The notes under the pieces were generated by a model that searched no databases, was not told the DNA's origin, and worked only from the letters and a program-made list of their open reading frames with translations. Positions 39,964 to 50,866 of a stretch of 64,000 nucleotides of DNA are shown piece by piece. Source of the DNA: Deltaproteobacteria bacterium (lineage in GTDB: Bacteria; Myxococcota_A; UBA796; SXON01). Every line of letters begins with the position of its first letter. Position 1 is the first letter of the stretch. The DNA is taken from assembly GCA_947484175.1 (NCBI GenBank), contig CANKOI010000001.1, positions 83,752 through 147,751 of the forward strand. Reading direction: 5' to 3'. The translations under genes were made by a program, and so were the position numbers.

Positions 39964-40916
39964 CAGTGCGCCCCCCGCGGCGGCGCGCGCAGGCCAGCGA
40001 GGCGTGCGAGGGCGGCCACGAGCATCTGAGTGGTGCGGCGTGCGCCATCCCGGCGCGACACCGCCGGCAGCACGACCACCGGCCGGCCGGCCTCCTTCAA
40101 ACGTGTCTGGGCCTCGGCGGTGGCGGCCTCCAGCGACTCCTCCCACCGCCCCGCGGCCAGCACGTCGGCCGCGACAGGGTCACCGATCGGCAGCGCCTCC
40201 AACGCGGCAAGCAGGGAGCGCTCCGCGTCGGTGAAGCTAGGAACCGACGCACGATTCAGGAGGATGAGCGGCACCCGCAGACCGCGCACGTCGCGCAGGA
40301 GTTTCGCGGAGGTCTCGAGGGTTTCGTTGACGACCATCTCCTCGGGCAGGGCCACCAGCACCGCCGCGGTGTCGCGGCGCGCGTAGAGCGAGAGGAGCTC
40401 GTCGGCGCAGCGCCGGATGGGGCCCGACGGGAACAGGCGTTCGGCGGTGAGCGGCACCGACAACATCGCGACCGCGTTTCCCGATGCGGGAAGGTCGACC
40501 ACCACGAGGTCGTAGCGCGACGCGAGCTGGTGGGTGCGCCACAACATCACCAGATCGCGCGCGCCGGGCGTGACCTGCAAGAACAGCGACACCACGCGGT
40601 TCTTCATGATGAGGCGCACCAAGCGGCGCATCGACACGATGCTCTCCACCCAGTCCTCCAGAGCGGGAGCCCAAGCGATGTTCGCGATCGACAGGTTGCG
40701 CTCGACTTCCACGGGCTCATAGGCGGTGGGGGTGCCGAAGATGGCGGGAAGCGTGGGGTGCTGGTTGTCGACCTCGAGCACGAGCGTACGTTTGCCCTGA
40801 CCCGCCGCCAGTCTCCCGATCGCCGCGGACAGCGTGGTCTTGCCCACGCCGCCCTTTCCGGTCACGAACAGCACGCCGCTCCCGACGAGCACGCTCAGGT
40901 CGTCGGGCGCCGCCAC
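39963..40916 (-). CDS. ArsA/Get3-type ATPase, first of a tandem pair
   Basis: 317 aa from GTG at 40916, just after the fabH stop; the long ORF upstream is a shadow. Walker A is VTGKGGVGKTTLSA near residues 17-30, and the Walker B region is LVVVDLPASGNAVAML. In place of the DPA switch it has VDNQHPTLPAIFG, so the two ATPases differ in the nucleotide switch and may work as a hetero-pair. The C-terminal part is shorter than in the partner. Translation is coupled to the next gene. No metal-resistance context. Confidence 0.83.
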   Translation of the reverse strand: MAAPDDLSVLVGSGVLFVTGKGGVGKTTLSAAIGRLAAGQGKRTLVLEVDNQHPTLPAIFGTPTAYEPVEVERNLSIANIAWAPALEDWVESIVSMRRLVRLIMKNRVVSLFLQVTPGARDLVMLWRTHQLASRYDLVVVDLPASGNAVAMLSVPLTAERLFPSGPIRRCADELLSLYARRDTAAVLVALPEEMVVNETLETSAKLLRDVRGLRVPLILLNRASVPSFTDAERSLLAALEALPIGDPVAADVLAAGRWEESLEAATAEAQTRLKEAGRPVVVLPAVSRRDGARRTTQMLVAALARLAGLRAPPRGAH

Positions 40917-40918
40917 GT

Positions 40919-41911
40919 TTACCAGCGCACGAGGCTGGCGCCCCACGTGAGCCCCGCGCCGAGCCCCGCGAGCAGCACAAGGTCGCCTGGTTTTACGCGC
41001 CCTTCCTGCACCGCCTCGTGCAAAGCGATGGGAATGCTGGCTGCCGTGGTGTTGCCGTACTTGTGGATGTTGTGCATCACGCGCTCGGGCGGCAGCGCGA
41101 GGTGGCGCGCCACCAGCTCGTTGATCCGCATGTTCGCCTGATGGGGGACAAGCAGGGCCACATCGTCGAGTGTGTGCCCGTTCCGCGCGAGGATGGAGTG
41201 TATCAGCCGCGGCAGCTTCTCCACGGCGTGCTTGAACACCGCCTTGCCGTCCATCTTCGGGAAGTGTCGGCCCTCCTCGATCATGGCAGGCGTGAGCCGA
41301 GGGTTGAGCCGGCTCGCCGGCGCCTCGACCATCAGGATTTCGGCGTACCGGCCGTCGGCGTGCAGCTCGTGGTCGAGGAGCGTGCCCCGGCCCTCGCCGC
41401 CGGTCACCACCGCGCACCCGGCGCCGTCGCCGAACAGCACGCTCACGTCGCGCCCGCGGGTGCTGAGGTCGAGCCCGGAGCTGTGCACCTCCGCGCCCAC
41501 GACGAGCACACACTTCGCCATGCCCGATCGCACCATCGCGTCGGCCGTGGCGAGGCTGTACAGGAAGCCGGTGCACTGCGTGCGGATGTCCATAGCCGGC
41601 ACGCCTGGGATGCCCAGCCGGGCCCCGAGCAGACAGCCGCTGCCGGGGAAGTTGAGGTCGGGCGAGAGGGTGGCGAACAGGATCATGTCCACGTCCGCGA
41701 CCGTGCGGCCAGCCTCCGCCAACGCCTGCAACGCCGCGGGCTCGGCGAGCTCGCTTGCGCCTACGTTTCCCTCCACCCAGCGGCGCTCCCGGATGCCCGA
41801 ACGCTGCTGGATCCACTCGTCGGACGTTTCCATCCACTCGCACAGCTCGGCGTTCGGAACCACCCGCTCCGGCAGGTAGTGGCCCATCCCGGCGATCCGG
41901 CTGCGCTCCAT
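40919..41911 (-). CDS. fabH: 3-oxoacyl-ACP synthase III (FabH-type ketosynthase)
   Basis: 330 aa, standard length. Condenses an acyl-CoA primer with malonyl-ACP to start fatty-acid synthesis. The triad is visible: Cys113 in IRTQCTGFLYSL, His in VPHQANMRI near residue 250, and Asn in YGNTTAAS near residue 280. The C-terminal AGLGAGLTWGASLVRW is typical. It is not in a fab cluster here; it lies between gyrB (10-bp gap) and the ArsA pair. A paralogue with other primer preference is therefore possible. Confidence 0.93.
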   Translation of the reverse strand: MERSRIAGMGHYLPERVVPNAELCEWMETSDEWIQQRSGIRERRWVEGNVGASELAEPAALQALAEAGRTVADVDMILFATLSPDLNFPGSGCLLGARLGIPGVPAMDIRTQCTGFLYSLATADAMVRSGMAKCVLVVGAEVHSSGLDLSTRGRDVSVLFGDGAGCAVVTGGEGRGTLLDHELHADGRYAEILMVEAPASRLNPRLTPAMIEEGRHFPKMDGKAVFKHAVEKLPRLIHSILARNGHTLDDVALLVPHQANMRINELVARHLALPPERVMHNIHKYGNTTAASIPIALHEAVQEGRVKPGDLVLLAGLGAGLTWGASLVRW

Positions 41912-41920
41912 ACGCGGCTC

Positions 41921-44377
<2,457 letters not shown>

Positions 44378-44450
44378 CTACTCCTGCGCGGTCGCGAGCG
44401 CGCGGATCTAACACGGCGCGCCCCTCGGGGGGGCGGTTGTCGGCAGTTGG

Positions 44451-44471
44451 CCGCGACCCTTCTGGTCGTGG
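44451..44471 (-). terminator. Hairpin after the class I aminotransferase gene
   Basis: CCGCGACC and GGTCGTGG form an 8-bp stem (one G-T pair) with a 5-nt loop, starting 5 bp beyond the stop on the minus strand. No T-run follows, so termination is only possible, not shown. Confidence 0.3.
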
Positions 44472-44475
44472 CGGA

Positions 44476-45666
44476 CTAGCGCCCGAAGGCTTGGAGCGCC
44501 GCCCCCAGAATCTCGATGCCGCGGCGCACCTCAGCGGGGTTTTTCACGGCGGCGAGGCGCACCACGTCACGCCCGTCGGCCGGGTTCGCGTAGAACCCGG
44601 GGCCGGGCGCCACGACGAGGCTCTCGGGGCGCCCGGTGCGGTGGTCGCGGAACTCGGTGACGAGGAAGCGCGCGAAGGCTTCGGTGTCGGCCACGGGCAG
44701 CCGCGCCATCGTGTAGAACGCGCCCTCGGGGCGGTGGAACTGCACGCCGGGGAGCTCGGCGAGTGCGTCCATCATCGCATCGACGCGGGCCCGGTAGGTG
44801 GCCCTCAGCTCCACGTAGAACTCGGGCGGGAGAGCCAGCGCGGCGATGGCGGCGTTCTGGGCACGCGGCTGCGGCCCGAGGCGCGCCTGCCCGAGCCGCT
44901 CCACCCGTTCCATGAACTCGAGGTTGCGCGACAGGAGGAACCCGATGCGGAGGCCACATGCGGAAAAGGTTTTGGAGGTGCTGTCCACCACGATCACGTG
45001 ATCTTCGTGGCCCGCGAGCTCCAGCGCCGAGAGCGGCGGCTTCTTGAACCAGATGTGACGGTACACCTCGTCGGCCACGATCCAGAGGCCGCGGGAGCGC
45101 GCCCACTGGGCCACTCGGCGCAGGTCGGCTTCATCGTAGACCGCACCCGTGGGGTTGCCCGGATTGGCGAAGAGGAAGATGCGGGTGCGGTCGGTGACAT
45201 GGCGATCGAGCACGTCGTTCGGGGGGATGCGGAACCCCTCCTCGAGGCGCGTGCGGATCGGCACCACCTTCGCCGCCGCCACCGTCGCGAACCCGTTGTA
45301 GTTGGTGTAGTAGGGCTCGGGCACCAGGATTTCGTCGCCGGGGTCGCAGAGCGCCGTGAACGCAAAGAGCAGCGCTTCTGAGCCCCCCTGGGTGACCACG
45401 CAGTGCTCTGGGCCCACCCCCGGCGAGGTGCGTGCGTGAAACGCCGCTGCGGCCACGCGGCAGGCCATCAGCCCGCTCGATGGCCCGTACGCGAGCACGG
45501 GCGAGTCAGGCCGGGCGAGCGCCTCCATCACCGACGGCGGCGTGGGAACGTCGGGCTGGCCGATGTTGAGCTTGTGGAAGTGAACTTCGGGAGCGCGGGC
45601 CACGGCGCCGTCGAGTTTACGAATGGCCGATTCCTGAATGACCTGAGCGCGATGACTGAGCCGCAC
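44476..45666 (-). CDS. PLP-dependent aminotransferase class I/II
   Basis: 396 aa, aspartate-aminotransferase fold. LNIGQPDVPTPPSV at the N-terminus, substrate and PLP residues in ANPGNPTGAVYDEADL (Asn), VADEVYRHIWF (Asp, Tyr) and the Schiff-base Lys in VVDSTSKTFSACGLRIGFL near residue 233. A C-terminal Arg region (PGFYANPADGRDVVRLA) matches the alpha-carboxylate Arg. The amino donor and product cannot be decided from sequence. Single gene, upstream of gyrB on the same strand. Confidence 0.92.
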   Translation of the reverse strand: MRLSHRAQVIQESAIRKLDGAVARAPEVHFHKLNIGQPDVPTPPSVMEALARPDSPVLAYGPSSGLMACRVAAAAFHARTSPGVGPEHCVVTQGGSEALLFAFTALCDPGDEILVPEPYYTNYNGFATVAAAKVVPIRTRLEEGFRIPPNDVLDRHVTDRTRIFLFANPGNPTGAVYDEADLRRVAQWARSRGLWIVADEVYRHIWFKKPPLSALELAGHEDHVIVVDSTSKTFSACGLRIGFLLSRNLEFMERVERLGQARLGPQPRAQNAAIAALALPPEFYVELRATYRARVDAMMDALAELPGVQFHRPEGAFYTMARLPVADTEAFARFLVTEFRDHRTGRPESLVVAPGPGFYANPADGRDVVRLAAVKNPAEVRRGIEILGAALQAFGR

Positions 45667-45690
45667 GGGGGCCTCGGGTGGGGCGGCGCG

Positions 45691-46716
45691 CTAACCGGCC
45701 GCCGCGTTCGCGGCGCCCTCCTGCGCGCGCAAGAGCGCCTCCACCCGCGCTCGCTCCTCGGCATCCCACCGCTCCAGCTTCCGCTGCCCGTGCCGCCTGC
45801 GGCGCCACGCGCCCAACGCGAGAAAGCCCGCGATGGCGCCCCACCACGGCGCAGGGTTCGTGACCCAGCGGTACCAGTCCGACGTGGCCGGCTGGGTGGA
45901 GCGCCAGGCTTCGTCGGCTTCGTCGAGGGTGAGGCCCGCTGCGGCGTACACCGCCTCGCTCGTTTCAGCCCCGGCGGCCAACTCCACGACCAGCGTACGC
46001 AGGGCGTCGTCGCCCCCGCGAGCGTGGAGCCACGTCACGAAGTCGGCGCTTTGGGCGTACGCGAGCTGGGCACGCACCGGGTCGGGGGGAAAGCCCGAGG
46101 TGATCGAACCGAGCGGCATGGGCTCGAGGCCGAAGTCGTTTCGCGCGAGGGCGATGGCGCGCTCCCAGGTGGCCTCGCCCGAGTAGAACTGGGCCATCCC
46201 CTCTTGGAGCCACCGGGGCACGGGTCGGGGGCCGAAGGCCTGCCCCAACAGCACGTGCACGAGCTCGTGCTCGAGCACCTGCTCCAAGGGGGCGGCGGTG
46301 CCCGAACGGATGTCGGGGGTCTTCAGGAAGATGAGCCCGTGCCGGGGCCACGCGGTGCCGTCGGCCCAGTCGGGGGTGCGCCCCGGCTGCACGCTGTGGA
46401 AGGCGGCTTCGGTGGGGAGCACGTAGACGTCGATGAGGCCGGAGGGGCGCAGCCCGAGGCGCGCGGCGAGCGTGGGCACGGCGCTGGCCGCGTGGTTGGC
46501 GAGCCTCACCACGACCGCTTGGTCCTCCCACGCCCCGTGAACGTCGGCGTAGAGGCCCACCTCGGTGCGCCAGCCGCCGGCGGGCTCTTCCACGGTCGGC
46601 CGTGCAGCCGCGGCCGGCGCTACGTCCCACCGCTCCGCGGCGGCCTCGGCAGGCGGGGCCGCCTCGGCGGGGCCGCCCAGCAGGCTGGCGGCGAAGGCGA
46701 GCGCGGGCAGCAGCAT
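45691..46716 (-). CDS. Exported gluzincin-type zinc peptidase (peptidase MA-like) with C-terminal membrane anchor
   Basis: 341 aa from ATG at 46716, which starts a signal peptide (MLLPALAFAASLLGGPAEA). The zinc motif is HELVH (His150, Glu151, His154), and the third ligand is Glu172 in WLQEGMAQFYSG, the arrangement of the peptidase MA-like family. One membrane segment near the C-terminus (WGAIAGFLALGAWRRRRHG) is followed by a basic, probably cytoplasmic, tail. Likely a periplasm-facing membrane protease. Divergent from the glycosyltransferase gene, about 70 bp apart. Confidence 0.85.
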   Translation of the reverse strand: MLLPALAFAASLLGGPAEAAPPAEAAAERWDVAPAAAARPTVEEPAGGWRTEVGLYADVHGAWEDQAVVVRLANHAASAVPTLAARLGLRPSGLIDVYVLPTEAAFHSVQPGRTPDWADGTAWPRHGLIFLKTPDIRSGTAAPLEQVLEHELVHVLLGQAFGPRPVPRWLQEGMAQFYSGEATWERAIALARNDFGLEPMPLGSITSGFPPDPVRAQLAYAQSADFVTWLHARGGDDALRTLVVELAAGAETSEAVYAAAGLTLDEADEAWRSTQPATSDWYRWVTNPAPWWGAIAGFLALGAWRRRRHGQRKLERWDAEERARVEALLRAQEGAANAAAG

Positions 46717-46788
46717 GGAAACGAACCTAAGCGCCGATCCCGCACCGTCACCTTCCACGGAGCGGGCCGGCCCGATAGACCGCCGCCC

Positions 46789-48171
46789 GTGCCGCGTTTC
46801 TCCCGAGGACTCGCCGCCGCGCTCGTACTCGGCGCGGTTGTGCGCTGGCTGCCGCTCGAAGAGTGGTCGCGCCGCCCCTGTGTGCGCGACGAGTGCACCT
46901 ACCGCGCCCTCGCCACCAACCTGCTCCGCGGCGAGGGGATGGTGGGCACCAAGGGGTGGTTGTGGGCGCCCGGCTACCCGGCCGCGATCGCCGCCCACGC
47001 CGGCCCCTTCGGGCAGATCAACGACGTGAAGATCAGCCAGATTCTCGTGGCGCTGCTCACCGTGGCGCTGCTCTGGCGCTTCACCCGCGACCACTTCGGC
47101 ACCCGCGCCGCCACGATCGCGGCGTTCCTGCTCGCGCTGAACCCCACCCATGTGTTCTACGCTTCAAGCCTGTGGAGCGAGTGTTTTTACACGGCGCTCC
47201 TGTTCGGCACCGTGTACGCCCTCGGCTGGGCGCGCGGCGAACGGCCCGGCGCCGCCTTCGACCCCGCCGCCCCGCTGCCGCACCCCCTGCGCGGCCTCCT
47301 CCCCGGCCTTCTGCTCGGCGCTTGCGTGCTCTTCCGGGGCGTGGCCACCTACCTGCTCCCCTGTGTGGCCGTGGTGCTCTTGTGGCAGCGGTGGCGCCTG
47401 CCCGGAGCCTGGAAAACGGCGGGCGCCGCCACCTTGGCCGCCGTCGTCGTCGTGGCCCCGTACAGCGTGTACGCCACCCACAAGTTCGGCGGGCTGGTGG
47501 TGAGCGACCGCACGCTCGGCCAGATGATGTGGCTCGGCGACAACGACTTCGCCCCCCTCACCTTTGACTTCGGCAACGGACCGCTCAACGACCGCGAGCG
47601 CGACCGGATGACCGCGGAGGGCCGCGACCACTGCCCGCATGAGGCCGACCCGATTCGACAGGACGCCTGCGAGGTGGCGGCGGGTGTCGCCTGGGTCAAG
47701 GCCCATCCTGCCGAGTTCGTGGCGCGCATTCCGCTGCGGGTGTCCCAGCTGGTGAACCCCCATTCGCTGCTCACCCGCAACCTCCGGACCGGAAAATGGA
47801 AGGGACTCCCGCAGTGGGTGGATGAGGTGCTGGTGGTAACGGTCGTGCTCGGCAGCTTCGTGGTGCTCGCGGGCGGAACCGTCGGCCTGTTCGCGCGCGG
47901 GCGCGGCTGGTTCGCCGTCGCGGGGGCCTTGATCGTGGGGTACCACGTGGCGGCCATCGCCTGCCTCGCCGGGCTCTCCCGGTACCGCGTGCCGTTGGAG
48001 CCGCTGTGGATGGTGTACGCGGCGGGCTTGCTTGCGGAGCCCCGCGCGGCCTGGGATGTTCTCCGAGCGAGCCGCCCGCGCGGCCTCGGCGCCCTCGTGG
48101 TCGGCGGGCTACTGCTGGTGCTGATGGCCCGTTTTCTCCCTTCCGGCTGGCGTTCGTGGTCGGAATGGTAG
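46789..48171 (+). CDS. GT-C family glycosyltransferase (ArnT/PMT-like, GT39/GT83-type)
   Basis: 460 aa from GTG at 46789; the ORF upstream of it is antisense to other genes. About ten to twelve hydrophobic segments. First periplasmic loop has RDECTYRALATNLLRGEGM, the acidic catalytic motif plus Y..LA..LL.G typical of GT-C enzymes that use polyprenyl-phosphate sugars, and WLWAPGYPAAIAA. It probably transfers a sugar to a surface lipid, protein or glycan. The stop overlaps the start of the next gene, so it heads a three-gene unit. Confidence 0.82.
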   Translation: MPRFSRGLAAALVLGAVVRWLPLEEWSRRPCVRDECTYRALATNLLRGEGMVGTKGWLWAPGYPAAIAAHAGPFGQINDVKISQILVALLTVALLWRFTRDHFGTRAATIAAFLLALNPTHVFYASSLWSECFYTALLFGTVYALGWARGERPGAAFDPAAPLPHPLRGLLPGLLLGACVLFRGVATYLLPCVAVVLLWQRWRLPGAWKTAGAATLAAVVVVAPYSVYATHKFGGLVVSDRTLGQMMWLGDNDFAPLTFDFGNGPLNDRERDRMTAEGRDHCPHEADPIRQDACEVAAGVAWVKAHPAEFVARIPLRVSQLVNPHSLLTRNLRTGKWKGLPQWVDEVLVVTVVLGSFVVLAGGTVGLFARGRGWFAVAGALIVGYHVAAIACLAGLSRYRVPLEPLWMVYAAGLLAEPRAAWDVLRASRPRGLGALVVGGLLLVLMARFLPSGWRSWSEW

Positions 48172-49577
48172 GCCTGCTTTCGCTCCTCGCATGCAACGGC
48201 GATCGCTTGCCCGCCGGCGACCCCGTTCGGCCCGACGTGATCCTCGTCTCCATCGACACGCTGCGTCCCGACCACCTCGGCGCCTACGGGTATGCGAGAA
48301 GCACCAGTCCCTTCCTCGACAGCCTTGCCGCTTCGGGCCTGCGCTACACCGAGGCGCGCTCCCACTCGCCGTGGACGCTCCCCTCGCATGTGACGATGCT
48401 CTCCGGCCGCTCCCCGCTCGACCACGCCGTCATCGAGGCCGATCGCCGCATTCCCGACGACCTCCCGCTTGTTCAAGAAGCCTTTGCCGCGGCCGGCTTC
48501 GCAACGGCCGGGTTTGTGTCCACCATCTTTGTTTCCGACGCCTACGGGTTTGGGCGCGGCTTCGATCGGTACGAGGACTTCAACATCGCTCAGGAGGACA
48601 ACCTTCAGCACACCGTGCGGGCCGAGAAGGTCGTGAACGAGGCCCTTGCGTGGGCCCACCAACAGTCCGACAAGCCGATCTTCTTGTTCGTCCACCTCTA
48701 CGACGTCCACTACCCCTACCTGCCCCCGGAGCCGTGGAATTATCAGTTTGACAAGCCGGGCAGTCGCAAGTCTACGCGCTACCGAAACTACGAGTTCTAC
48801 AAGGCCAAACCGCTCCCGGCCGAGCGGATGGACCACCTGCGCGCCCAGTACGACGAGAGCCTTGCGTATGCGGACGCCCAGCTCGCCCGACTTGGGGACG
48901 CATGGGCGCAGTCCGGACGCAAAGTGAGTTGGGTGGTGACCTCCGACCATGGCGAAGAGTTCGGAGAACGGGGGTCATGGGGGCACGCTCACACGCTCTA
49001 CCCCGAGGTGATGCGGGTTCCGCTCTTGGTGTCGGGTGCAGCGGTCAGCTCGCCAGCCGTGCGGCACGACCGGGTAGGAACGGTGGACGTCGCCGCCACC
49101 CTCGCGGGCCTTGCGGGCCTGGAGTTTGCGAGCGCGGGGGTGGACGTTCGCGGCGACGTTCCGGAGCGGGACCACGTGTTTGAGACCAGCCGTTTTGACA
49201 CCGCGCGCCTCGGCCTCCTCTCCGGCAACCGCCGCATCGACGTGGACTTCGAACGGGACCGCATCGACGTGTTCCACGTGGAACGCGACCCCGCCGAGAA
49301 GATCGTCACCCTCGACTCCGACCCCGCCCTCGAACAGCGCCTTTACGCCCTGTTGGGGGAGCCCTGGAGCACCGCGGAGACGGTGATTTCGCCGGGGTGG
49401 ATGCTGTCGGGAGGCAAGCGGGTGGACCACCGCTTTGAGGGCCCGGGGCGGTTCGCCGTGTATCCGCAGGACAGCGCGATCACCGGGGCCACTACGCGCG
49501 CGACGCCCCTTCCCGAGAAGGTGGTGCTCAGTGGCGAAACCCGCGCCCAGCTCAAGGCGCTCGGGTACGAACAGTGA
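48165..49577 (+). CDS. Alkaline-phosphatase-superfamily protein annotated sulfatase-like, predicted lipoprotein
   Basis: 470 aa from ATG at 48165, overlapping the previous stop by 7 bp. MVGLLSLLAC gives a short lipobox leader without a basic residue, so a start slightly upstream is possible. Metal and fold motifs: VILVSIDTLRPDHLGAYGY, VTSDHGEEFGERGSWGHAHTLY. In true sulfatases the nucleophile lies in C/S-x-P-x-R; here the aligned site is SPWTLPSHVTML, with Thr at the nucleophile position. Phosphotransferases such as LtaS use Thr, so a phosphodiesterase or phosphotransferase activity is more likely than sulfate removal. Coupled to the Omp85-like gene. Confidence 0.82.
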   Translation: MVGLLSLLACNGDRLPAGDPVRPDVILVSIDTLRPDHLGAYGYARSTSPFLDSLAASGLRYTEARSHSPWTLPSHVTMLSGRSPLDHAVIEADRRIPDDLPLVQEAFAAAGFATAGFVSTIFVSDAYGFGRGFDRYEDFNIAQEDNLQHTVRAEKVVNEALAWAHQQSDKPIFLFVHLYDVHYPYLPPEPWNYQFDKPGSRKSTRYRNYEFYKAKPLPAERMDHLRAQYDESLAYADAQLARLGDAWAQSGRKVSWVVTSDHGEEFGERGSWGHAHTLYPEVMRVPLLVSGAAVSSPAVRHDRVGTVDVAATLAGLAGLEFASAGVDVRGDVPERDHVFETSRFDTARLGLLSGNRRIDVDFERDRIDVFHVERDPAEKIVTLDSDPALEQRLYALLGEPWSTAETVISPGWMLSGGKRVDHRFEGPGRFAVYPQDSAITGATTRATPLPEKVVLSGETRAQLKALGYEQ

Positions 49578-50866
49578 GCTTCGCGGAAGCGGTGGAGGCG
49601 CTCGAAGAGGGCGATACCGCGTGGGAGGCCGAAGAGCGGCGAGCCGCCGTGGCGGCCTGGCGAAGGGCGCTGGGCTTGGCGGGTGCCCCGCTCTGCGAGC
49701 CGGTGGCCTGTCGGGCCGTGGAGGCGATGGCGCACCTGCGGCTTGTGCACCAGGAGGGCAACCTCGCCCCCTTCTGGCGTGAGCCGGGGTGGACGAGGGC
49801 GCTTTCCGTGTGCCCGCCCGCCGATCCGTGGTGCACCCTCGCCGAGATCGATCGGAACCTCCTCGTTCCGGCCTTCGCCGGTGGCGACGCCGCTGCCGTT
49901 CCGGGGCTCCTCGCCGCCCTGGACGGCCAGCCAGCGCTCGCGGCGGCTGTGGAGCGGCGTCAGCGCTGGGTGGTCGCCGGCCGGCCGGCCGGCCCGGGCA
50001 CCTGGACCATCGCGCTGGGCCTCTCTGCTGCTCCGGGGGCAGGACTCGGCGGGGCCCTCCGCTTTGTTCACCCTGATGTCGGCGGGGCGGCGCACCGCCT
50101 CGCCGTGGTGGCCTTCGGCAACAGCGCCGCGGAGGGCGGGCTTGCCCTGAGCTTCATGGACGCCACGTTCCACAGCACCACGCGCGTGTCGGCGGCCCGC
50201 CTGCAGCGCTACGCCTGGGTGGGAGAGGAGGCGCTCGCGTTTCGGTCAGACCGGGCCGAGGTCGATTTCGGGGTGCCGGTGCCCGTGGGGCCGCTTGTGG
50301 TGACCGGCGGCGGCACCGCGCTCGCCGAGGAGCTCGGCGGAGCGCCGGCCGCCGCCTTCGCTGACCGCGTCTACGCCGCCGGCCCGCGCCTCGGCGTGGC
50401 CGCCGAGGCGCTCGCCCGGCGGCTTCGCGGGAGCGTGGGCGGCCGTGTGCTCTTCGACCTCGACGGCGCGGCCCCCCACGTGCTCTCCGAGGCCGCCGTC
50501 ATGCTGCACCAGCCGGTCGCACGCGGCGTGTTCGCCGCGCGCGTGGGCGGCGAGTGGGCCCCCGACGAGGCGGTGTGGTTCCTCCTCCCTGCGGTCGGCG
50601 GCACGACGCTCTTGCGCGGCCTGCCCTACGGACGCTTCCGCGCCGAAGCGCTCGCCTCCGCGCAGGCCGAGTTGCGCTACCCGCTCTTCGGGCCGGTGCA
50701 CGGCGCGGTTTTCGTGGACAGCGCATGGTGCGACGGGCCGCACGTCAGCGGCGGAGGTGGCCTGCGGCTGGTGCTGCCCCCGGCGCAGGACAACACCACA
50801 CGATTGGATGTGGGGGTGTCGCCCGACGGGTGGGGGGTGGTGCTTGCGTTTGGGGAGGCGTTCTGA
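49574..50866 (+). CDS. Omp85/BamA-TamA-type outer-membrane barrel protein without typical POTRA domains
   Basis: 430 aa, GTG start inside the previous stop (GTGA). The C-terminal 100 residues carry the surface-antigen signature: TTLLRGLPYGRFRAEALAS (the LRG-Y-x-RF element), then QAELRYPLF, GGGLRLVLPP and a final strand ending VVLAFGEAF. The N-terminal 120 residues are helical and Ala-rich and do not look like POTRA repeats; no signal peptide is obvious, so the true start may be elsewhere. It may move a lipid or glycan made by the two upstream enzymes to the surface, which is inference. Confidence 0.7.
   Translation: MSFAEAVEALEEGDTAWEAEERRAAVAAWRRALGLAGAPLCEPVACRAVEAMAHLRLVHQEGNLAPFWREPGWTRALSVCPPADPWCTLAEIDRNLLVPAFAGGDAAAVPGLLAALDGQPALAAAVERRQRWVVAGRPAGPGTWTIALGLSAAPGAGLGGALRFVHPDVGGAAHRLAVVAFGNSAAEGGLALSFMDATFHSTTRVSAARLQRYAWVGEEALAFRSDRAEVDFGVPVPVGPLVVTGGGTALAEELGGAPAAAFADRVYAAGPRLGVAAEALARRLRGSVGGRVLFDLDGAAPHVLSEAAVMLHQPVARGVFAARVGGEWAPDEAVWFLLPAVGGTTLLRGLPYGRFRAEALASAQAELRYPLFGPVHGAVFVDSAWCDGPHVSGGGGLRLVLPPAQDNTTRLDVGVSPDGWGVVLAFGEAF

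Noticed and set aside
48165-49577. Naming this gene a true sulfatase
   Set aside because: The formylglycine site CxPxR is absent; Thr occupies the nucleophile position.
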